Assembly: GCA_029204225.1 (NCBI GenBank)
Contig: CM055100.1
Location: 5,033,512 to 5,097,511 of the forward strand
Direction: 5' to 3'
Length of the DNA stretch: 64,000 bases
Source: Diphasiastrum complanatum
Lineage: Eukaryota > Streptophyta > Lycopodiopsida > Lycopodiales > Lycopodiaceae
Numbering within the stretch: position 1 is the stretch's first letter; the number at the start of each line of letters is the position of its first letter. The position numbers were made by a program, and so were the translations under genes. This document shows positions 30,843 through 42,010 of the stretch, piece by piece. A model generated the notes under the pieces. The model searched no databases and had not been told where the DNA came from. It was given only the letters and a program-made list of their open reading frames with translations.

Positions 30843-32419
30843 TCTAGAGGATCTACAAAAGATCTACAAACCTAAGAATCAATCTTCACAGTAATGACTA
30901 GTCACTTGGAAACTTTGCTTTGATCACTAAGACAAAAGCACACAATCTTTGAATCAAATCACTAAAGAAATCAGATCCAATCTCCTATTGGAATCATCAA
31001 ATACCAATGACTCTTTCTTTTGAAAGTTGAAATGGATATGAAAAATATTTGACACCTAGATTTTCCTTTTCACTTGACTAGTTCTCTCAACACTTGAGAT
31101 TCTTGAACAAAAGATGGGTTTTGTTTCAAATACATGAAAATAAAACCTAATCACTTCTTTTGGACTCACTCTTGACCCAAATAATCTCACACTTGAGATT
31201 TAGAATGAATTTGATTTGATTTGACAACAAACTATACCACCAATTTCTCACAAAGCTTAAAAAATTAGACAACTAGAGATTCACAAAGATCTCAACCATG
31301 CATGAATACTCAAATATGGATCCTCCTCATTCTAGACATCCAATGGGATCTCAAATGGACCCTCACACTCTCACAAAGAAAGTTGAATAGAACTAATTTG
31401 AGTTTCATACATACTATGTCAATTTTTGCTCAATAAATTGATTCAATCACCCCTATTGGATTCCACCAATTACTCTACCTCTTAAGACTTGGAATGAAAT
31501 TCAAAATCAAAGGTTGTGAATTTTCTCACTAAGATATTGTGCTTCAAAGATCTAATGCCACTTAAAAAGATTTGATCACCTGGGAAGAGATGAACTCTCC
31601 ACCAATAACAACACAAAATGAGCTTCTAGATCTTACCTTCTACAAAGGAAGGAACTCTTAGAAAATTGGATCTCTCTCTACACATTTGCCATAGACACCT
31701 TAATGAATCTTTTCAAACCTTACAATCACTCAAACAAATTGAGTAGGGTTGAACAATGTGACTTGGATCTCAATCTCTTTTCTAGAACTCTCAATTTAAG
31801 CCAATCTATGTCAAATTCTACAAAAGATTTGCATAGATGCTCTATATGCACTAGAAACTCTCAAAGGTTTCACTTGGAGGAGAGATCCAAGGATTTTTTC
31901 TAGCAAATTGATGCTTATAAACTTGACCCTATCACTCTTGAACAAATATCGAGTGATGGTACAATGGATTACAACCTCTCACCTTGCATATCACTCCTTA
32001 ATCTATGATTTTTAGCAAAATCTCTCTCAACTTCAACATGCACTCAAAAAATCAGAGATGATCAATTAATGCACCTATTTCAAGCTTCAAATTTAATTTC
32101 TTGGCTGATCTAATCCAAGAACTAATCAAGGGATTAGATTCTCTATAGAAAATGCTTGATTTTGCACCAAAAATCTCTCAAATTGGGTGTGTGAGTCAAA
32201 TTGTACAAATTTTTGAATTTTCTCAGCCAAAATCGGAGATGTATGGCCTCACACGTGTGAAAAGGGTTCCTACAGCCCACAACAAGTTCTGGTCCAAAAA
32301 TTTTGAGAATATCTATCAAATCCAACTCGCTACCCAAAATTTGACTAGTTTTCAAAAAACTGCTAATTTTGGCTTTGATTTGGATTAACCCTATCAATTT
32401 TAACAAAACCTCTTGTACT
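30843..32419 (-). other. Long leader of element B
   Basis: About 1.6 kb between primer site and ORF with no long frame. It contains a CACACGTGTG word at 32250-32259 and many short ACTTGACT/TCTCACA runs. A piece equivalent to 30951-31760 is also present in the rearranged copy at 49875-50687. A leader this long is unusual for copia elements. Confidence 0.65.
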
Positions 32420-32433
32420 AGGCTCTGATACCA
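32420..32433 (-). other. Primer-binding site of element B
   Basis: On the minus strand TGGTATCAGAGCCT follows the 5' LTR directly: the tRNA-iMet-type copia site, shared with the TRIM at 1999 and with copia G at 44644. Confidence 0.92.
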
Positions 32434-33265
32434 TGTACAAAAAGTACAAAAAGGACCAAGAGTGGATCCTAATCTGATCCTCAAGAGGGATTGGTTGTCA
32501 GATTACTTGATCTATCAATCTACTTCAGATTAAGATCAATCTAGATCAATTCTAGACACAAAATCCTAACAAGAACAATCATTAATTGAAGGTAAGTGTA
32601 ATTTATGGTTTCACACGTGTGAAACACTATCTGAGTACGGACTCCAACCTGAAAATCAAGTACACATTACTTGAACCTCAAAACAATCAAAACAAATGTA
32701 GACAAATGGAGAGAATCACTCAAAATTGCAACCAAAACCAAGATTGTTGTCTCACTTTGATTATCGCGAAATGTGGCTCTATATATACAATAAGTGGGAG
32801 CTCGTGGTACTGATCATACCTCTGATCCCACATGTGTGAAGGTACTTTGTCATATGATGATTCATCATGCAAAACTGACACTTGGACAAAACCTTCTATT
32901 TTGAGCACTTTTGGTCCATTTTCCTTCTATATGGAGATCTACTTGGAAATCTTCTAGAAGTCAAAATTCGCCCACTTCAGCCTATTCCACACATGTGAGC
33001 TGTCCTCTACACATGGGATATGACACCTAACCAAAGGATGTGGCTCATGCAATCAATAGATTGATGCCATGTGTCATATGTCTAGAAAACTAGTTTTTGG
33101 CCTTTTTAGCCACTAGAACTTGAATTAAATCATATGTACAACCTATATGATTATGGTACATGACAAGTACACTATTTTCACATGTGGGAACAGGCTCCAC
33201 ACATGTGTGTTTATCTATATACAAGATTTCTGGCCTCTACCAAGCTTATTTTTGCATTTTTCACA
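32434..33265 (-). repeat. 5' LTR of element B
   Basis: It is 832 bp, the same length as the 3' LTR. Comparing the two by eye, the part 32434-32817 differs at 21 places while 32818-33265 differs at one. The 16-bp G-box palindrome recurs at 32609-32624. Confidence 0.93.
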
Positions 33266-33668
33266 GTTAAGAAATTTTGAAATTACTTGATGGCCACACA
33301 TTTTGCTTTTTATACGGACCATCAACCCTTGCTCTATCTCGTTAATAAAACTTGCAACACCAGAAGAATCACTAGATGGCTACTTCTGTTATTGGAGTTT
33401 GATTTTTGGATAGTAGTTCGCAAGGGAAAACAACACTACATGGCAGATCATGTGTCACGAATCAAGGAAAAGGAGATTACAACCCAACTCGATGATGAGT
33501 TGGCAGATGCTGTCTTATTTTACGTGGACACAGTACCAGAATGGGCTGCCAACATTGTTGAATATCTAATGCGGGGCCAACCAGACGAATCAGTACCAAA
33601 GGTGGAACAGCGGAAATTGATCTTGAAGGCTCGACCTTATCAGCTGATTGCCGGCCAGTTGTACTGAA
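33266..33668 (+). pseudogene. RNase H of A2, right of element B
   Basis: The frame resumes GTTAAGAAATTT after the insertion: FAFYTDHQPLLYLVNKTCNT, HYMADHVSRI and the tether DELADAVLFYVDTVPEWAAN. It continues the RNase H interrupted at 27932, and the same TGA seen in A1 follows KKF. A stop at 33665 ends the frame after GQLY. Confidence 0.9.
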
Positions 33669-34782
33669 GAGGTCTTGATGGAATTCTTCGGCGGTGTATT
33701 CTTCCTCATGAGACCACCCAGATCATTTCGCTTTCACATGAAGGCATGGGTGGGGGTCATTTTGCATCTGACATTATAGTTTGCAAGATCCTGCAGTCAG
33801 GATGTTGGTGGCCAACGATTCATAAAGATACAGAAGAATACTTGAAAAAGTGCGATGTGTGCCAAAGGGCAAGGAGACCAACGAGATTGAACTATGACCT
33901 ACTGCACCCAGTCTTAGCCTAAGCACCGTTCGAAAAATGGGGATTGGATTATATTGGTCCAATTCAACCTGCAGCAAGGAGTTCCTAGGCTCGATACATA
34001 ATCGTAGCCAAGATAGAGGGGTCAAAGCCAAGGTAGTAAGAGTAGCTGATGCTAGGACCACTGCCAAGTTCCTTTATGAAAATATCATTGTGTGCTTCAG
34101 ATGTCGGTGGAGCTAGTCAGTGATCGCGGAAGCCATTTCATCAACGAGACCATCAAGGTCTTGTTGGAGGAATTCTTTGTGATCCACAAAAACCAGTACG
34201 CCTTATTATTCTCGTGGTAATGGACAAGCATAATCATCCAATAAGATCCTGTGTAGCATGCTCACGAAAACAGTTGAAGCTAGCAGACCAGATTGGGAAC
34301 ACAAGTTGCATGCTGCACTGTGGACATTCAGGACATCATATAAAGGGAGCGCTGATCAAACACCCTTCCAATTGGTATATGGTCAGGATGATGTGATGCC
34401 AGTAGAGTTTTTAGTTCCTTCATTAAGGATTGCCACCGCGCAACGTCTTAATGAGTCCAAATCTCTACAGCTACGCCACGAAGCTCTGCATAAACTCTGT
34501 GAAACATGTTTACTAGTTGTGCATGCACTGACAGCTAAAAAGGAAAGATGCAAAGCTTGGCATGATCGTAGATTACAAAAGAAGGATCTTCGTTCAGGAG
34601 ATCTGGTCCTGATGTATAAAACCAAGATGATCAAGGGGAAGTTAAAATTCACTGGCGAAGGTCCTTATAGGATCAAGGAAATTCTTAATCATGGAGCCAT
34701 GAACTTAGAAAAGCTAGATGGGATGCCATTCGACACACCCATCAACGGTACCCGGTTGCACAAGTACTGGCCACCACAATGA
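33669..34782 (+). pseudogene. Integrase of A2, decayed N-terminal half
   Basis: The zinc-binding region (EEYLKKCDVCQRARRPTRLN, near 33835-33894) and the start of the core (KWGLDYIGPIQP) are present. The first catalytic Asp segment is scrambled by small changes near 34000-34040, the second block near 34115 is shifted, and the Glu motif reads with a stop (GGTAATGGACAAGCATAATC). From 34258 the frame is open for 174 residues through FQLVYGQDDVMPVEFLVPSL and GEGPYRIKEIL to RLHKYWPPQ. This copy could not integrate. Confidence 0.9.
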
Positions 34783-35874
34783 GACAGATCCAGATTGGGG
34801 GTGACACATTACAAAAAGCTAATCTGCTCAGTCATCACCGCTAGATCTAAGGATATCAAGCCAAATCAAACTAGATCCATCAAGATTCAGCCAGATCTGG
34901 CAAGATCGGAGAAATCCATCAGAATCCAAGGAGGATCCAGATCTAGATAGGATAAGAAAGGAAGCAGATCATCAGATTGATTGATGAATCTACTACCAAG
35001 AATTCATCAGAACTTTCAGAGAACACCAACAGTCAGATCAAGCCTGGATGAAGCTGATTACCAGTTTACAAAACTTAAAAATTAGAAAATCTCGAGATCT
35101 CATCAAAAAACACTCTGAAAGAGCACTTTATTCATGATTTTTTGAGATCCCCTAAGAGATAGCTCTTGAAAATTGGACAGTCACCAGATCTGACCTAGAT
35201 GCATCCATGAAAATCTCTGCAAGAGTTCTTGATGGAGGAATCATCATTTTTAGTGTATGCAAGAGTTATCAGAAGCTGAATTTTCAGAACCCTTGCAGAG
35301 CATCAAGATCATCTTACCAACTCTCACAAGGTGCCTAAATGGAATCAGAGCAGTGAAATTTGCCTGCCAATATGGTTTGATCTTGAAAATCCAATCACAA
35401 AAACAAGTTGTCCAAGAGATCACTTCCTGCGAGAGTTGAACCCTCGAAGATAGCCTGAACCCTCGTAGAACCTTCGCATAGCAGTCAAATCACCTTTTGA
35501 ACTCTCGCAGACTTCCCTGAGGTCTTAGAATTTTGTGAATAAGGTGCCTGCCAAAATTTGGGTGAAATTGAACAAGGGAAAGTGGATTTCATCTAATACG
35601 CACTCTAAATTCCGCTATATAAGGGCTAAATTAGAGTCATTTGTTACCTTTGCTAGCGAAGCTCTGCCGAAATTTACTCTGAAATTACCAGGTTCTCCGT
35701 TTGCAACCAAACTTTCTACCAGTTGTCATCTGATACTACTGAACACCGATCTGCGCTCTGAAATACACTCCTTATGATCCAACACTCGTTATTCATGGTT
35801 TTTTGTCGATTCCACACCCTTTTCCATTTTCCACCATTTTTCTATTTTTCCGACCACTAATCATCACTGCTAAC
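34783..35874 (+). other. Spacer and motif array before accessory ORF (A2)
   Basis: Collinear with 22774-23868 of A1: AGATCCAGAT repeats first, then TGCGAGAGTT/AACCCTCGCAGA-like words at 35215-35520, then GCTATATAAGGGC near 35620. No coding capacity. Confidence 0.75.
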
Positions 35875-38800
35875 ATGTCCTCCTCATCCTCTGAAGACTC
35901 TGGCGCCAAACAGGTGATCCAGCGTGACATCCTCGAGGTCACACATATTTGGCCTCTACCCTCTGACACTCTGATCCAACCATGGCTACAGACAGCCAGT
36001 CCACTTCTAGCGGCAATGGATTTTTACTTGACGCTCTTCCATTCTGAGATTAACATGGGCCTCGCCCTTCATGCTTACGCCACCTGGGATGAGGACAAGG
36101 CTCGTTTTCACTTCTTGTACCAAGGTACCACGTACAAGGTCAGGCATCAGGATTAACGTCGACTCGATGGTCACCATTGGCATTATGTCCGGTGATCGTC
36201 AACCCATCTCCCATCGCCATGCCACAGCTCTGATCAAACCGTTATTCACCCAAACCACACCAGAAATTCCCATCTAGAGTAACAATGGTTACCTGATAGA
36301 AGCTATCACGGAACCCGTCATTCAGACGGCTGCGCATCTATTGAATAACTTTCTGATTATTTCAACATTTCGCAAGGACAGAATCCAGTCTATGCTGCTG
36401 AGTCAGATAGTGGTATCCTTTTTGGAATTCCCTAACCCCTCTGTTGTGCCATACGACTGGCATAGCTTCCTTATTCGAGAACTAACCAACTCCATCAAAC
36501 CTAACAATCGTGATCGAATTGCATCAGGCCCCCTGTTGTGTAACTTTGCATGCACACTTCTCGAGGTGAAAGTGCACGGTTTCCAACGCTCATCCCTTTT
36601 GTCTACCCTTGTGCCACACAGTAACCTTTATCCGCCATCTCAAGCATCCACCTCCTCCCAACCTGCAGTTATTAACACAACGGCCAACAAACGAATGTGT
36701 GGCGCTGCCTCTACATCCGCATCTCCACCTGCTACTCAAAGACGCACCTCCACTACCGCACTAACCACCCCATCAACAACCGCCACTTCTTCTTCCATGC
36801 AATCCCCCACTCCGATTTCTGTTATCGCTACCTCTCTTTCAGTTCCATCCACATCTGTTTCTGTCTCCATCCCCGTTTCTTCTGTTGATACCACTCCTAC
36901 TTCTCTTCCAATACCCACTACTCCATCCGTCACCATCACATCTTCCATCACTCCTATCGCCATCGTTGCTTCCATTCCATTCAATCCTTCTGATTCACAA
37001 TTGTCCTCCGACACTCTGGCATGGATGCAAGTTATCAAATTTTCACCCCCACGCCAGACACTTTCTGCTTTATCCTCACCTTCTTCTATACTCCACACCA
37101 CCCTCCAGTTTTTCTCTGTTCCTCCCATCCTCTCGTTCGGACAAACCGTCCTCACCCATGTTTCCATAGTTATTTCTCAAACCCCACCCGCTTCGCCAAC
37201 AAAGGTTGCCGAAGGCAACCAACCATTGCCTGATGATGCATTTGTCCAAACAATGTTTGTATCATCGCCAGATCGAATTGATCCTACCGCCCCAGATGGC
37301 ATCAGGTCCAATGAGAACCTGATCAAAGATAATGACAATGAGATTCCACAAGTCGTCGGGGCCGATACAACACAAGTCCCTGCCAGTGCCAGTGTACAGG
37401 CTGCTCCCACAGATCTAACGACGGCATACCAAACTTTGAGAAAATATATTCTGGATGCGGTAGCGGCCAAAGCTATTCTGGAAAGCAAGGTACTACACCT
37501 AGCAACAAGTAATACACAGCTGCAAGCAAACCTCACCAAGCTGCAGCAAGAGCTAATTTTGGCTCAACAACACGAACAAGCAGGGCACCAGGAGATTGCC
37601 AAGCTGCAGCAGAAGGAGGAGGGCCTCAACAAATATATCCAAATCCTCTCCAACTCGCTGATTGAGGCCTCCACGAAGGTGCAGGAGCTTCAAGCTGAAG
37701 CATCCCAATGGCTTGCTCCCATCCAGACGCAACTTACCCTTTTGGAAGTAGAGAATATGCGCCTGGGGATGGAGGTCAAAGCCCTACAAAATGAAAAGCT
37801 CGTCTGGTTAGCTCAACCTGCACTGGACTCAAGGCCGCTTTCCTAATCAGAGATGAATCTTCTACGATGTCAGGTGCAGGTTTATAGCCAAACCTTAAAC
37901 AGCTACCAAGCAGAGTTCAACAAGTATCAGGCAAGCGCAACACATGAGCTCGCCCAAGCCAAGCAAGCACTCAAGGCGTGCCAAAACTTCATGGACGCGA
38001 AGGCCCAGCCCACCCCCGTGGTAATTCCACCACCACCTAATTTTGACGCTACGCAGACTAGTACCAGCCAAGATCAGAACCAGCAGGCAGCAGGGGGATC
38101 TCAACCAGATCAAGGGTCCGAAGGCCAAGACCAAGGGCAGACGGATGCGGCTGCTGAGACGCGAAGGGGCCAAGGCGCAACCACCAGCCAAAGCCAAGCA
38201 ACATCATTCAAAGGTTCGCGTACGATATCTGTCAGCCGGGCCTTCTAAAGACCGAAGTCCGTGGAGGAAAAAACAATGAATTTTTATCAAAGTATCCCCA
38301 CGAGTCATCAAGACCATAAAGGAAAACGAACTGCAAGCATTGCCTGCCCTCCAACCACAACCAGAGTGGCATCAGCAATTATTTGAAAGAGACCCTGCGG
38401 CCATCAGGGCCTACGTGACAAGTCCACAACAATTACGGGTGAACGCGCACTTCCTGCCATGTCCACGAAGATCCAAATGGGCGAAATGCAGCACTCCTCT
38501 GGACAAGATCAAACTTCAGAATTTCAATTGGCCGGTTGTACAATCAGAATATGGGTGGACTACGGATGTAGATGCCAGAAGGGGTCTCACCACATTTGCC
38601 AACAAATACATCAATTGCCCTGATCCCACAGTCCGCGCGGCAGCCACTTACGCCCGGGATTTAGAACATCTGATGGGGATCAAAACTAAATGGGACAATT
38701 TTCTCCCATCCATATTCTTTGATGTTAATAAGGTGCTACATTCAGACAAAGTCGAAGATCAGCTGCCAATAGCTCGTGTATATTACCGAGTTGCGCTTCT

Positions 38801-38975
38801 GGGTGATCCATGGACACGCCGATTCCAAACATGGGTCGACCAAGATTGGCTGCGGGGGGTCCACAAGTCTCTTCACACGTCAAAGGACTTAAAAAAATTG
38901 GAACGCCTCAACTTTACAGAGGACGTCACCACCTACCTCATCCAGCAAAGGCGGGCAAAGAAAACGCTCTACTAA
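35875..38975 (+). pseudogene. Family A accessory ORF (A2), most complete copy
   Basis: It starts MSSSSSEDSGAKQVIQRDIL. The N-terminal part (35875-36600) has WPLPSDTLIQPWLQTASPLL, PYDWHSFLIRELTNSIKP and SGPLLCNFACTLLEVKVHG and looks globular. Next a Ser/Thr/Pro-rich linker (36620-37250), a strong coiled coil (37420-37810; TKLQQELILAQQHEQAGHQE), a stop after RPLS at 37844, more coil (37853-38000), a Gln-rich stretch, a frame change near 38245, and a C-terminal domain (38340-38975; ALQPQPEWHQQLFERDPAA, KWDNFLPSIFFDVNKVL). Three or four lesions break it. It sits between integrase and LTR, like extra ORFs of Athila/Tat elements. No transmembrane segment or signal peptide is evident, so I see no support for an envelope role. 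The N-terminal part may be distantly related to the 'putative plant transposon protein' domain of Athila-type ORFs, which I cannot test. Confidence 0.75.
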
Positions 38976-39021
38976 ACCGACAAAGTGCCGAGGGACCGAC
39001 ACTACTTCATGCCGTGGGTCT

Positions 39022-39740
39022 TGTTGGGGGTATTCCCAACAAAGTGTAAATAGATAAAATCATCCAATAAAATGTGTTGCGAGGGCACGGCATCCTGCGT
39101 GTATAAGCCCATGGCCGAATGATAAAAGTTGTAAATAAAATAAACATGACTTGGGCCTTGGAATTAAAATACAACTAGAGGCACAATGTCATTTTTAAAC
39201 TTAGAGATTACTTTTTAGAGTTGGGTCCAAATTGGGACTCACATGAATCTTGTGATTTCTAATGTACTTTTCAAGTTGGGTCCAAGATGAATGGATAGGA
39301 TCATTGTGAATATTAGCCAATAGGAGGCCTTCCTCATTTTATAAAAAGGCACCATTTGTACACTATTTTTATGCTTAATGAGAAGGAGAAAACTCTACCA
39401 ATTTTGGAAGAGAAGCATCCTCATTTGCAATTCAATGCTTGCTATTGCTCTTGTTGTTTTCAATTGCTTTCAAGTTCATGCTTTTTGGTTTCAATAGTTT
39501 ATGTTTGTCCTCTAGCAAGTAAAATGTGCATTTGAGCTAACCTCCACCCTCACTCTCTATCTCTCTCTCTCTTTCTCTCTTCTCTTCTCAATCTCTTCTT
39601 TTCTATCCCTTCCCTTCACCCAAATCATGATGAATGTTAGTGTAGGGGAGTAGAGTTCAAGGAGAATAGTGTTAGTGGTGAGTAGAGTTAAGGGAGGAAG
39701 TAGGAAACTAACTAAAAGTAGCATCTATGCATAGTTAGGT
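39022..39740 (+). repeat. Family A LTR shared by A2 and A3, end missing
   Basis: It starts TGTTGGGGGTATTCCC and aligns with 24331-25080, with small internal deletions. At 39740 (AGTTAGGT) it jumps to RT sequence, losing about 70 bp of LTR and all of leader, gag and protease of A3. Confidence 0.88.
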
Positions 39741-40557
39741 CATTTACGAAATTGAACACACAGAATGGGTATCACCGATAGTTATAGTACCCAAGAAGAA
39801 CGGCAAAATGCGGATTTGTGTGAATCTGAAGGCGCTAAATGCAGTCACCAAAAAGGAACATTTTCCTTTACCATTTACGAAAAGTGTCTTCAGTAGGGTA
39901 GCCGGCGTCGAAGCCTACAGTTTTCTAGACGGCTTCAGCGGCTACAAGCAGGTGAAGATAGCTCCCCAGGACCAGCACATAACAACATTCGCCACAGAAT
40001 GGGGAACCTATGCCTATAAAGTGATGCCATTCGAACTTTGCAATGCCCCAAGCACTTTCCAGCGAGTCATGCAGGCGGCATTCAAAGATTATTTGCAAAA
40101 CTTTTTGGAGATTTTCTTGGATGATTTGTGCGTGCATGGACCAGATTCAGAACACTTATCCAACTTGGAGAAGGTGTTACAAAAATGTCGTGAATACCAG
40201 ATCTCCCTGAATCTAGAAAAATGTCAATTCTGGGTGACACATGGCTTGATTCTCGGCCATATAGTGTCAAGACACTAGATCGCCACAGATCTATCTAAGA
40301 TCAGGATCATTGTTGATCTATCACCACCGGGGACGATCTGCGAGGTCTACATTTTCATGGGTCATGCTAACTATTATAGGATCTTCATTCTTGATTTTGC
40401 AGAGTTAGCCGGACCAATTTACAAACTCACAAAGGATCCATATTGGAACAAGGAAGCCCTAAAGGCTTTTCAGAAGCTTAAGGATGCATTGGTTTCAGCA
40501 CCAATCTTACGCCCACCCAATTGGTCCATTGAGTTCCACGTGCATATGGACGCATTG
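39741..40557 (+). pseudogene. RT and start of RNase H of A3
   Basis: The RT blocks are present and in frame: TEWVSPIVIVPKKNGKMRI, FSRVAGVEAYSFLDGFSGY, YAYKVMPFELCNAPSTFQRV (Gly to Glu in the conserved PFGLC) and FLDDLCVHG, then CQFWVTHGLILGHIVSRH followed by a stop at 40276. The frame continues FMGHANYYRIFILDFAELAG to IEFHVHMDALN, where similarity ends near 40557. This is a fragment without leader, gag or integrase. Confidence 0.9.
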
Positions 40558-41220
40558 AACTTACAGAATCAAATCAATTGCTATGGTTCCGAATACTTTT
40601 ACTCTCTCTCTATATGATCTCTAACTCTGAGGAGTCAGATACTACAAAGACCAGTTTTGGTCATTTTATTTCTATCGTGGATACTTATCAATTGATCGAT
40701 TTTTTATTCCTTTCTTCTGATCGCTCATTTTCTTATGTAGTTGTAGGATGATCTTATATTATTCTAATTACAAAGTTTAAAAGATCATTAATAGTCCTAT
40801 TACTGATCCGTAGATCGGTTATTACAGTGCAGCGCGAAGACGTAAGCAGGTGCAGAAACCCCCTTCATATGCAACCATAGAGCGTGAAGCTAGAACCGCA
40901 ATCTCCTTTGTATCTGAGTGGGAGCATGATATTGCAGTGGGGTGCAACCACATGTCGACCGCAATCGTTGACTTTGCAGTGTGCTACGACCAGTCTTCTT
41001 CGTAAGCTGTCATTTGTCCATTTCATATGGTGACCGCAAGTGATGACTTGTGGTGTCTTGGCGGTGCCTCAAGGTGAGCCATAGTCTTCGCACGTTGATT
41101 GCAAGTGATGACTTGGCGATTTTCTTCGGTTGGTGCCTTACCTGCTGAAGCTCATGTAAAACTGCAGACTGTGGTAGAAGTAGATCATTTTTGCAGACTG
41201 CCTTGAGAGAGTGATTTCCT
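40558..41220. other. Unassigned DNA with a possible RNase H scrap
   Basis: No gene. ATGCAACCATAGAGCGTGAAG near 40868 would read YATIEREA, resembling the RNase H block of family A, so 40558-40860 may be an insertion. A word GCAAGTGATGACTTG occurs twice (near 41036 and 41101). Otherwise nothing recognised. Confidence 0.4.
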
Positions 41221-41259
41221 TGAGTGAAGCGGAGGGCAGTTAGGATGAGTAGGAGATGT

Positions 41260-41682
41260 AACTCATCAATGACGTTTAGATATCACATCGAAAAACAAAT
41301 GCTCACTTTGATGCATTATTATAGAAGATGGATAAAATGCAAAAATGAGTGTAAGCCACTTGATCAAGATTTTGCAATAAACCATCAAGAGCAACTTCAA
41401 ATAACAGTGAGAAGAAATGACAACATTCTTGCTATGGTCAAGGTTGAGGAAGATTGGTGTCTCGAAACTAGACATGTTGCAATTCGATCTACCTCAGTAA
41501 TATCAAGTTCGATTGAATGGTGCAAAGGTACGTTATGCCATATAAATTTTTTTATTTTTTCTATTTCTTAGTGAATCAGTTTTACAAGATAAATGACCTT
41601 AAACAATTTCTCTTGTGCAGGTAAGAGCAAGGTAGGAAGAGCATATAAAATGCAAAGACATAAGAACATCCATCGAAATTGA
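41260..41682 (+). CDS. Two-exon tail of an unidentified host-like gene
   Basis: One frame is open from about 41224 to a donor at 41528 (GCAAAG then GTACGTTA). It reads HIEKQMLTLMHYYRRWIKCK, LQITVRRNDNILAMVKVEED and HVAIRSTSVISSSIEWC. After a 93-bp T-rich intron with acceptor CTCTTGTGCAG, exon 41621-41682 restores the phase (G then GT), encoding GKSKVGRAYKMQRHKNIHRN and a TGA at 41680. Splice sites, conserved phase and basic C-terminus support a real terminal exon pair. No family is recognised and the upstream exons are not visible; family A and unassigned DNA lie to the left. It may be a gene remnant, a live gene's end, or a fragment carried by an element. Confidence 0.42.
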
Positions 41683-41699
41683 AGATCCATAGAATTTGA

Positions 41700-42010
41700 A
41701 CAATGTAATCGGTCAAGATTTGATCGAAACCCTTCGGTCGAGATTTTAGAGAACACGCCTCTGGTTGAGATTTCATAGAAAACGCCTCCGGTTGAGATTT
41801 CACAGAAAACGCCTCCGGTTGCAATTTCATGGATAATGCCTCCGGTTGAGATTTCACAGAAAACGCCTCTGATTGAGATTTCACATAAAACGCCTCCGAT
41901 TGAGATTTGAGCAATGGGCTCTGGTTGAGAATTGAGCGATGGGCTCCAGTTGAGATTTGAGTGATGGGCTCCGGCCGAGATGGGAGTCAGTGCGTCGGTC
42001 GAGATGGGAG
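41700..42010 (-). repeat. Family E motif array, minus strand
   Basis: Around ten copies of TCTCAACCGGAGGCG or TCTCGACCGAAGG-like words read on the minus strand, about 30 bp apart. It corresponds to the arrays at 2844-3065 and 6225-6490. It begins within 20 bp of the stop of the host-like gene at 41682. Confidence 0.78.

Larger units (their letters stand above)
27933..33265 (-). mobile_element. Element B: LTR element of copia type with no pol, minus strand
   Basis: Two LTRs of exactly 832 bp (27933-28764 and 32434-33265) flank a 3669-bp interior. GTTAA is duplicated at both ends (27928-27932 and 33266-33270) and interrupts the RNase H frame of A2. On the minus strand the right LTR is followed by TGGTATCAGAGCCT (copia primer site) and the left LTR is preceded by GAGGAGGAG (polypurine tract), so the element is transcribed leftward. 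The interior encodes a Cys-rich protein (28891-30842) but no protease, integrase, RT or RNase H that I can find. It is therefore non-autonomous, larger than a TRIM, and must borrow copia enzymes. A rearranged relative lies at 49485-50687. Confidence 0.93.
25153..40557 (+). mobile_element. Ty3 family A copies A2 and A3, joined through a shared LTR
   Basis: A2 runs from leader (25440-25835) straight into the protease-RT linker, so gag and protease are deleted. It continues through RT to 27932, is split by element B (27933-33265), resumes at 33266 with RNase H and integrase, then spacer, accessory ORF and LTR (39022-39740). A3 begins inside that LTR and consists of RT and the start of RNase H only (39741-40557). 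Order and orientation are head to tail with A1. Confidence 0.88.

Noticed and set aside
27933-33265. Autonomous copia element
   Set aside because: No protease, integrase, RT or RNase H motif was found on either strand of the 3.7-kb interior.
36736-37167. Minus-strand ORF of 143 residues, Glu/Val rich
   Set aside because: It mirrors the Ser/Thr/Pro-rich linker of the accessory ORF on the plus strand; composition follows from the complement.
35875-38975. Envelope gene of a plant retrovirus-like element
   Set aside because: Position fits, but no signal peptide, transmembrane segment or glycosylated ectodomain pattern is visible; coiled coil and linker alone do not support it.
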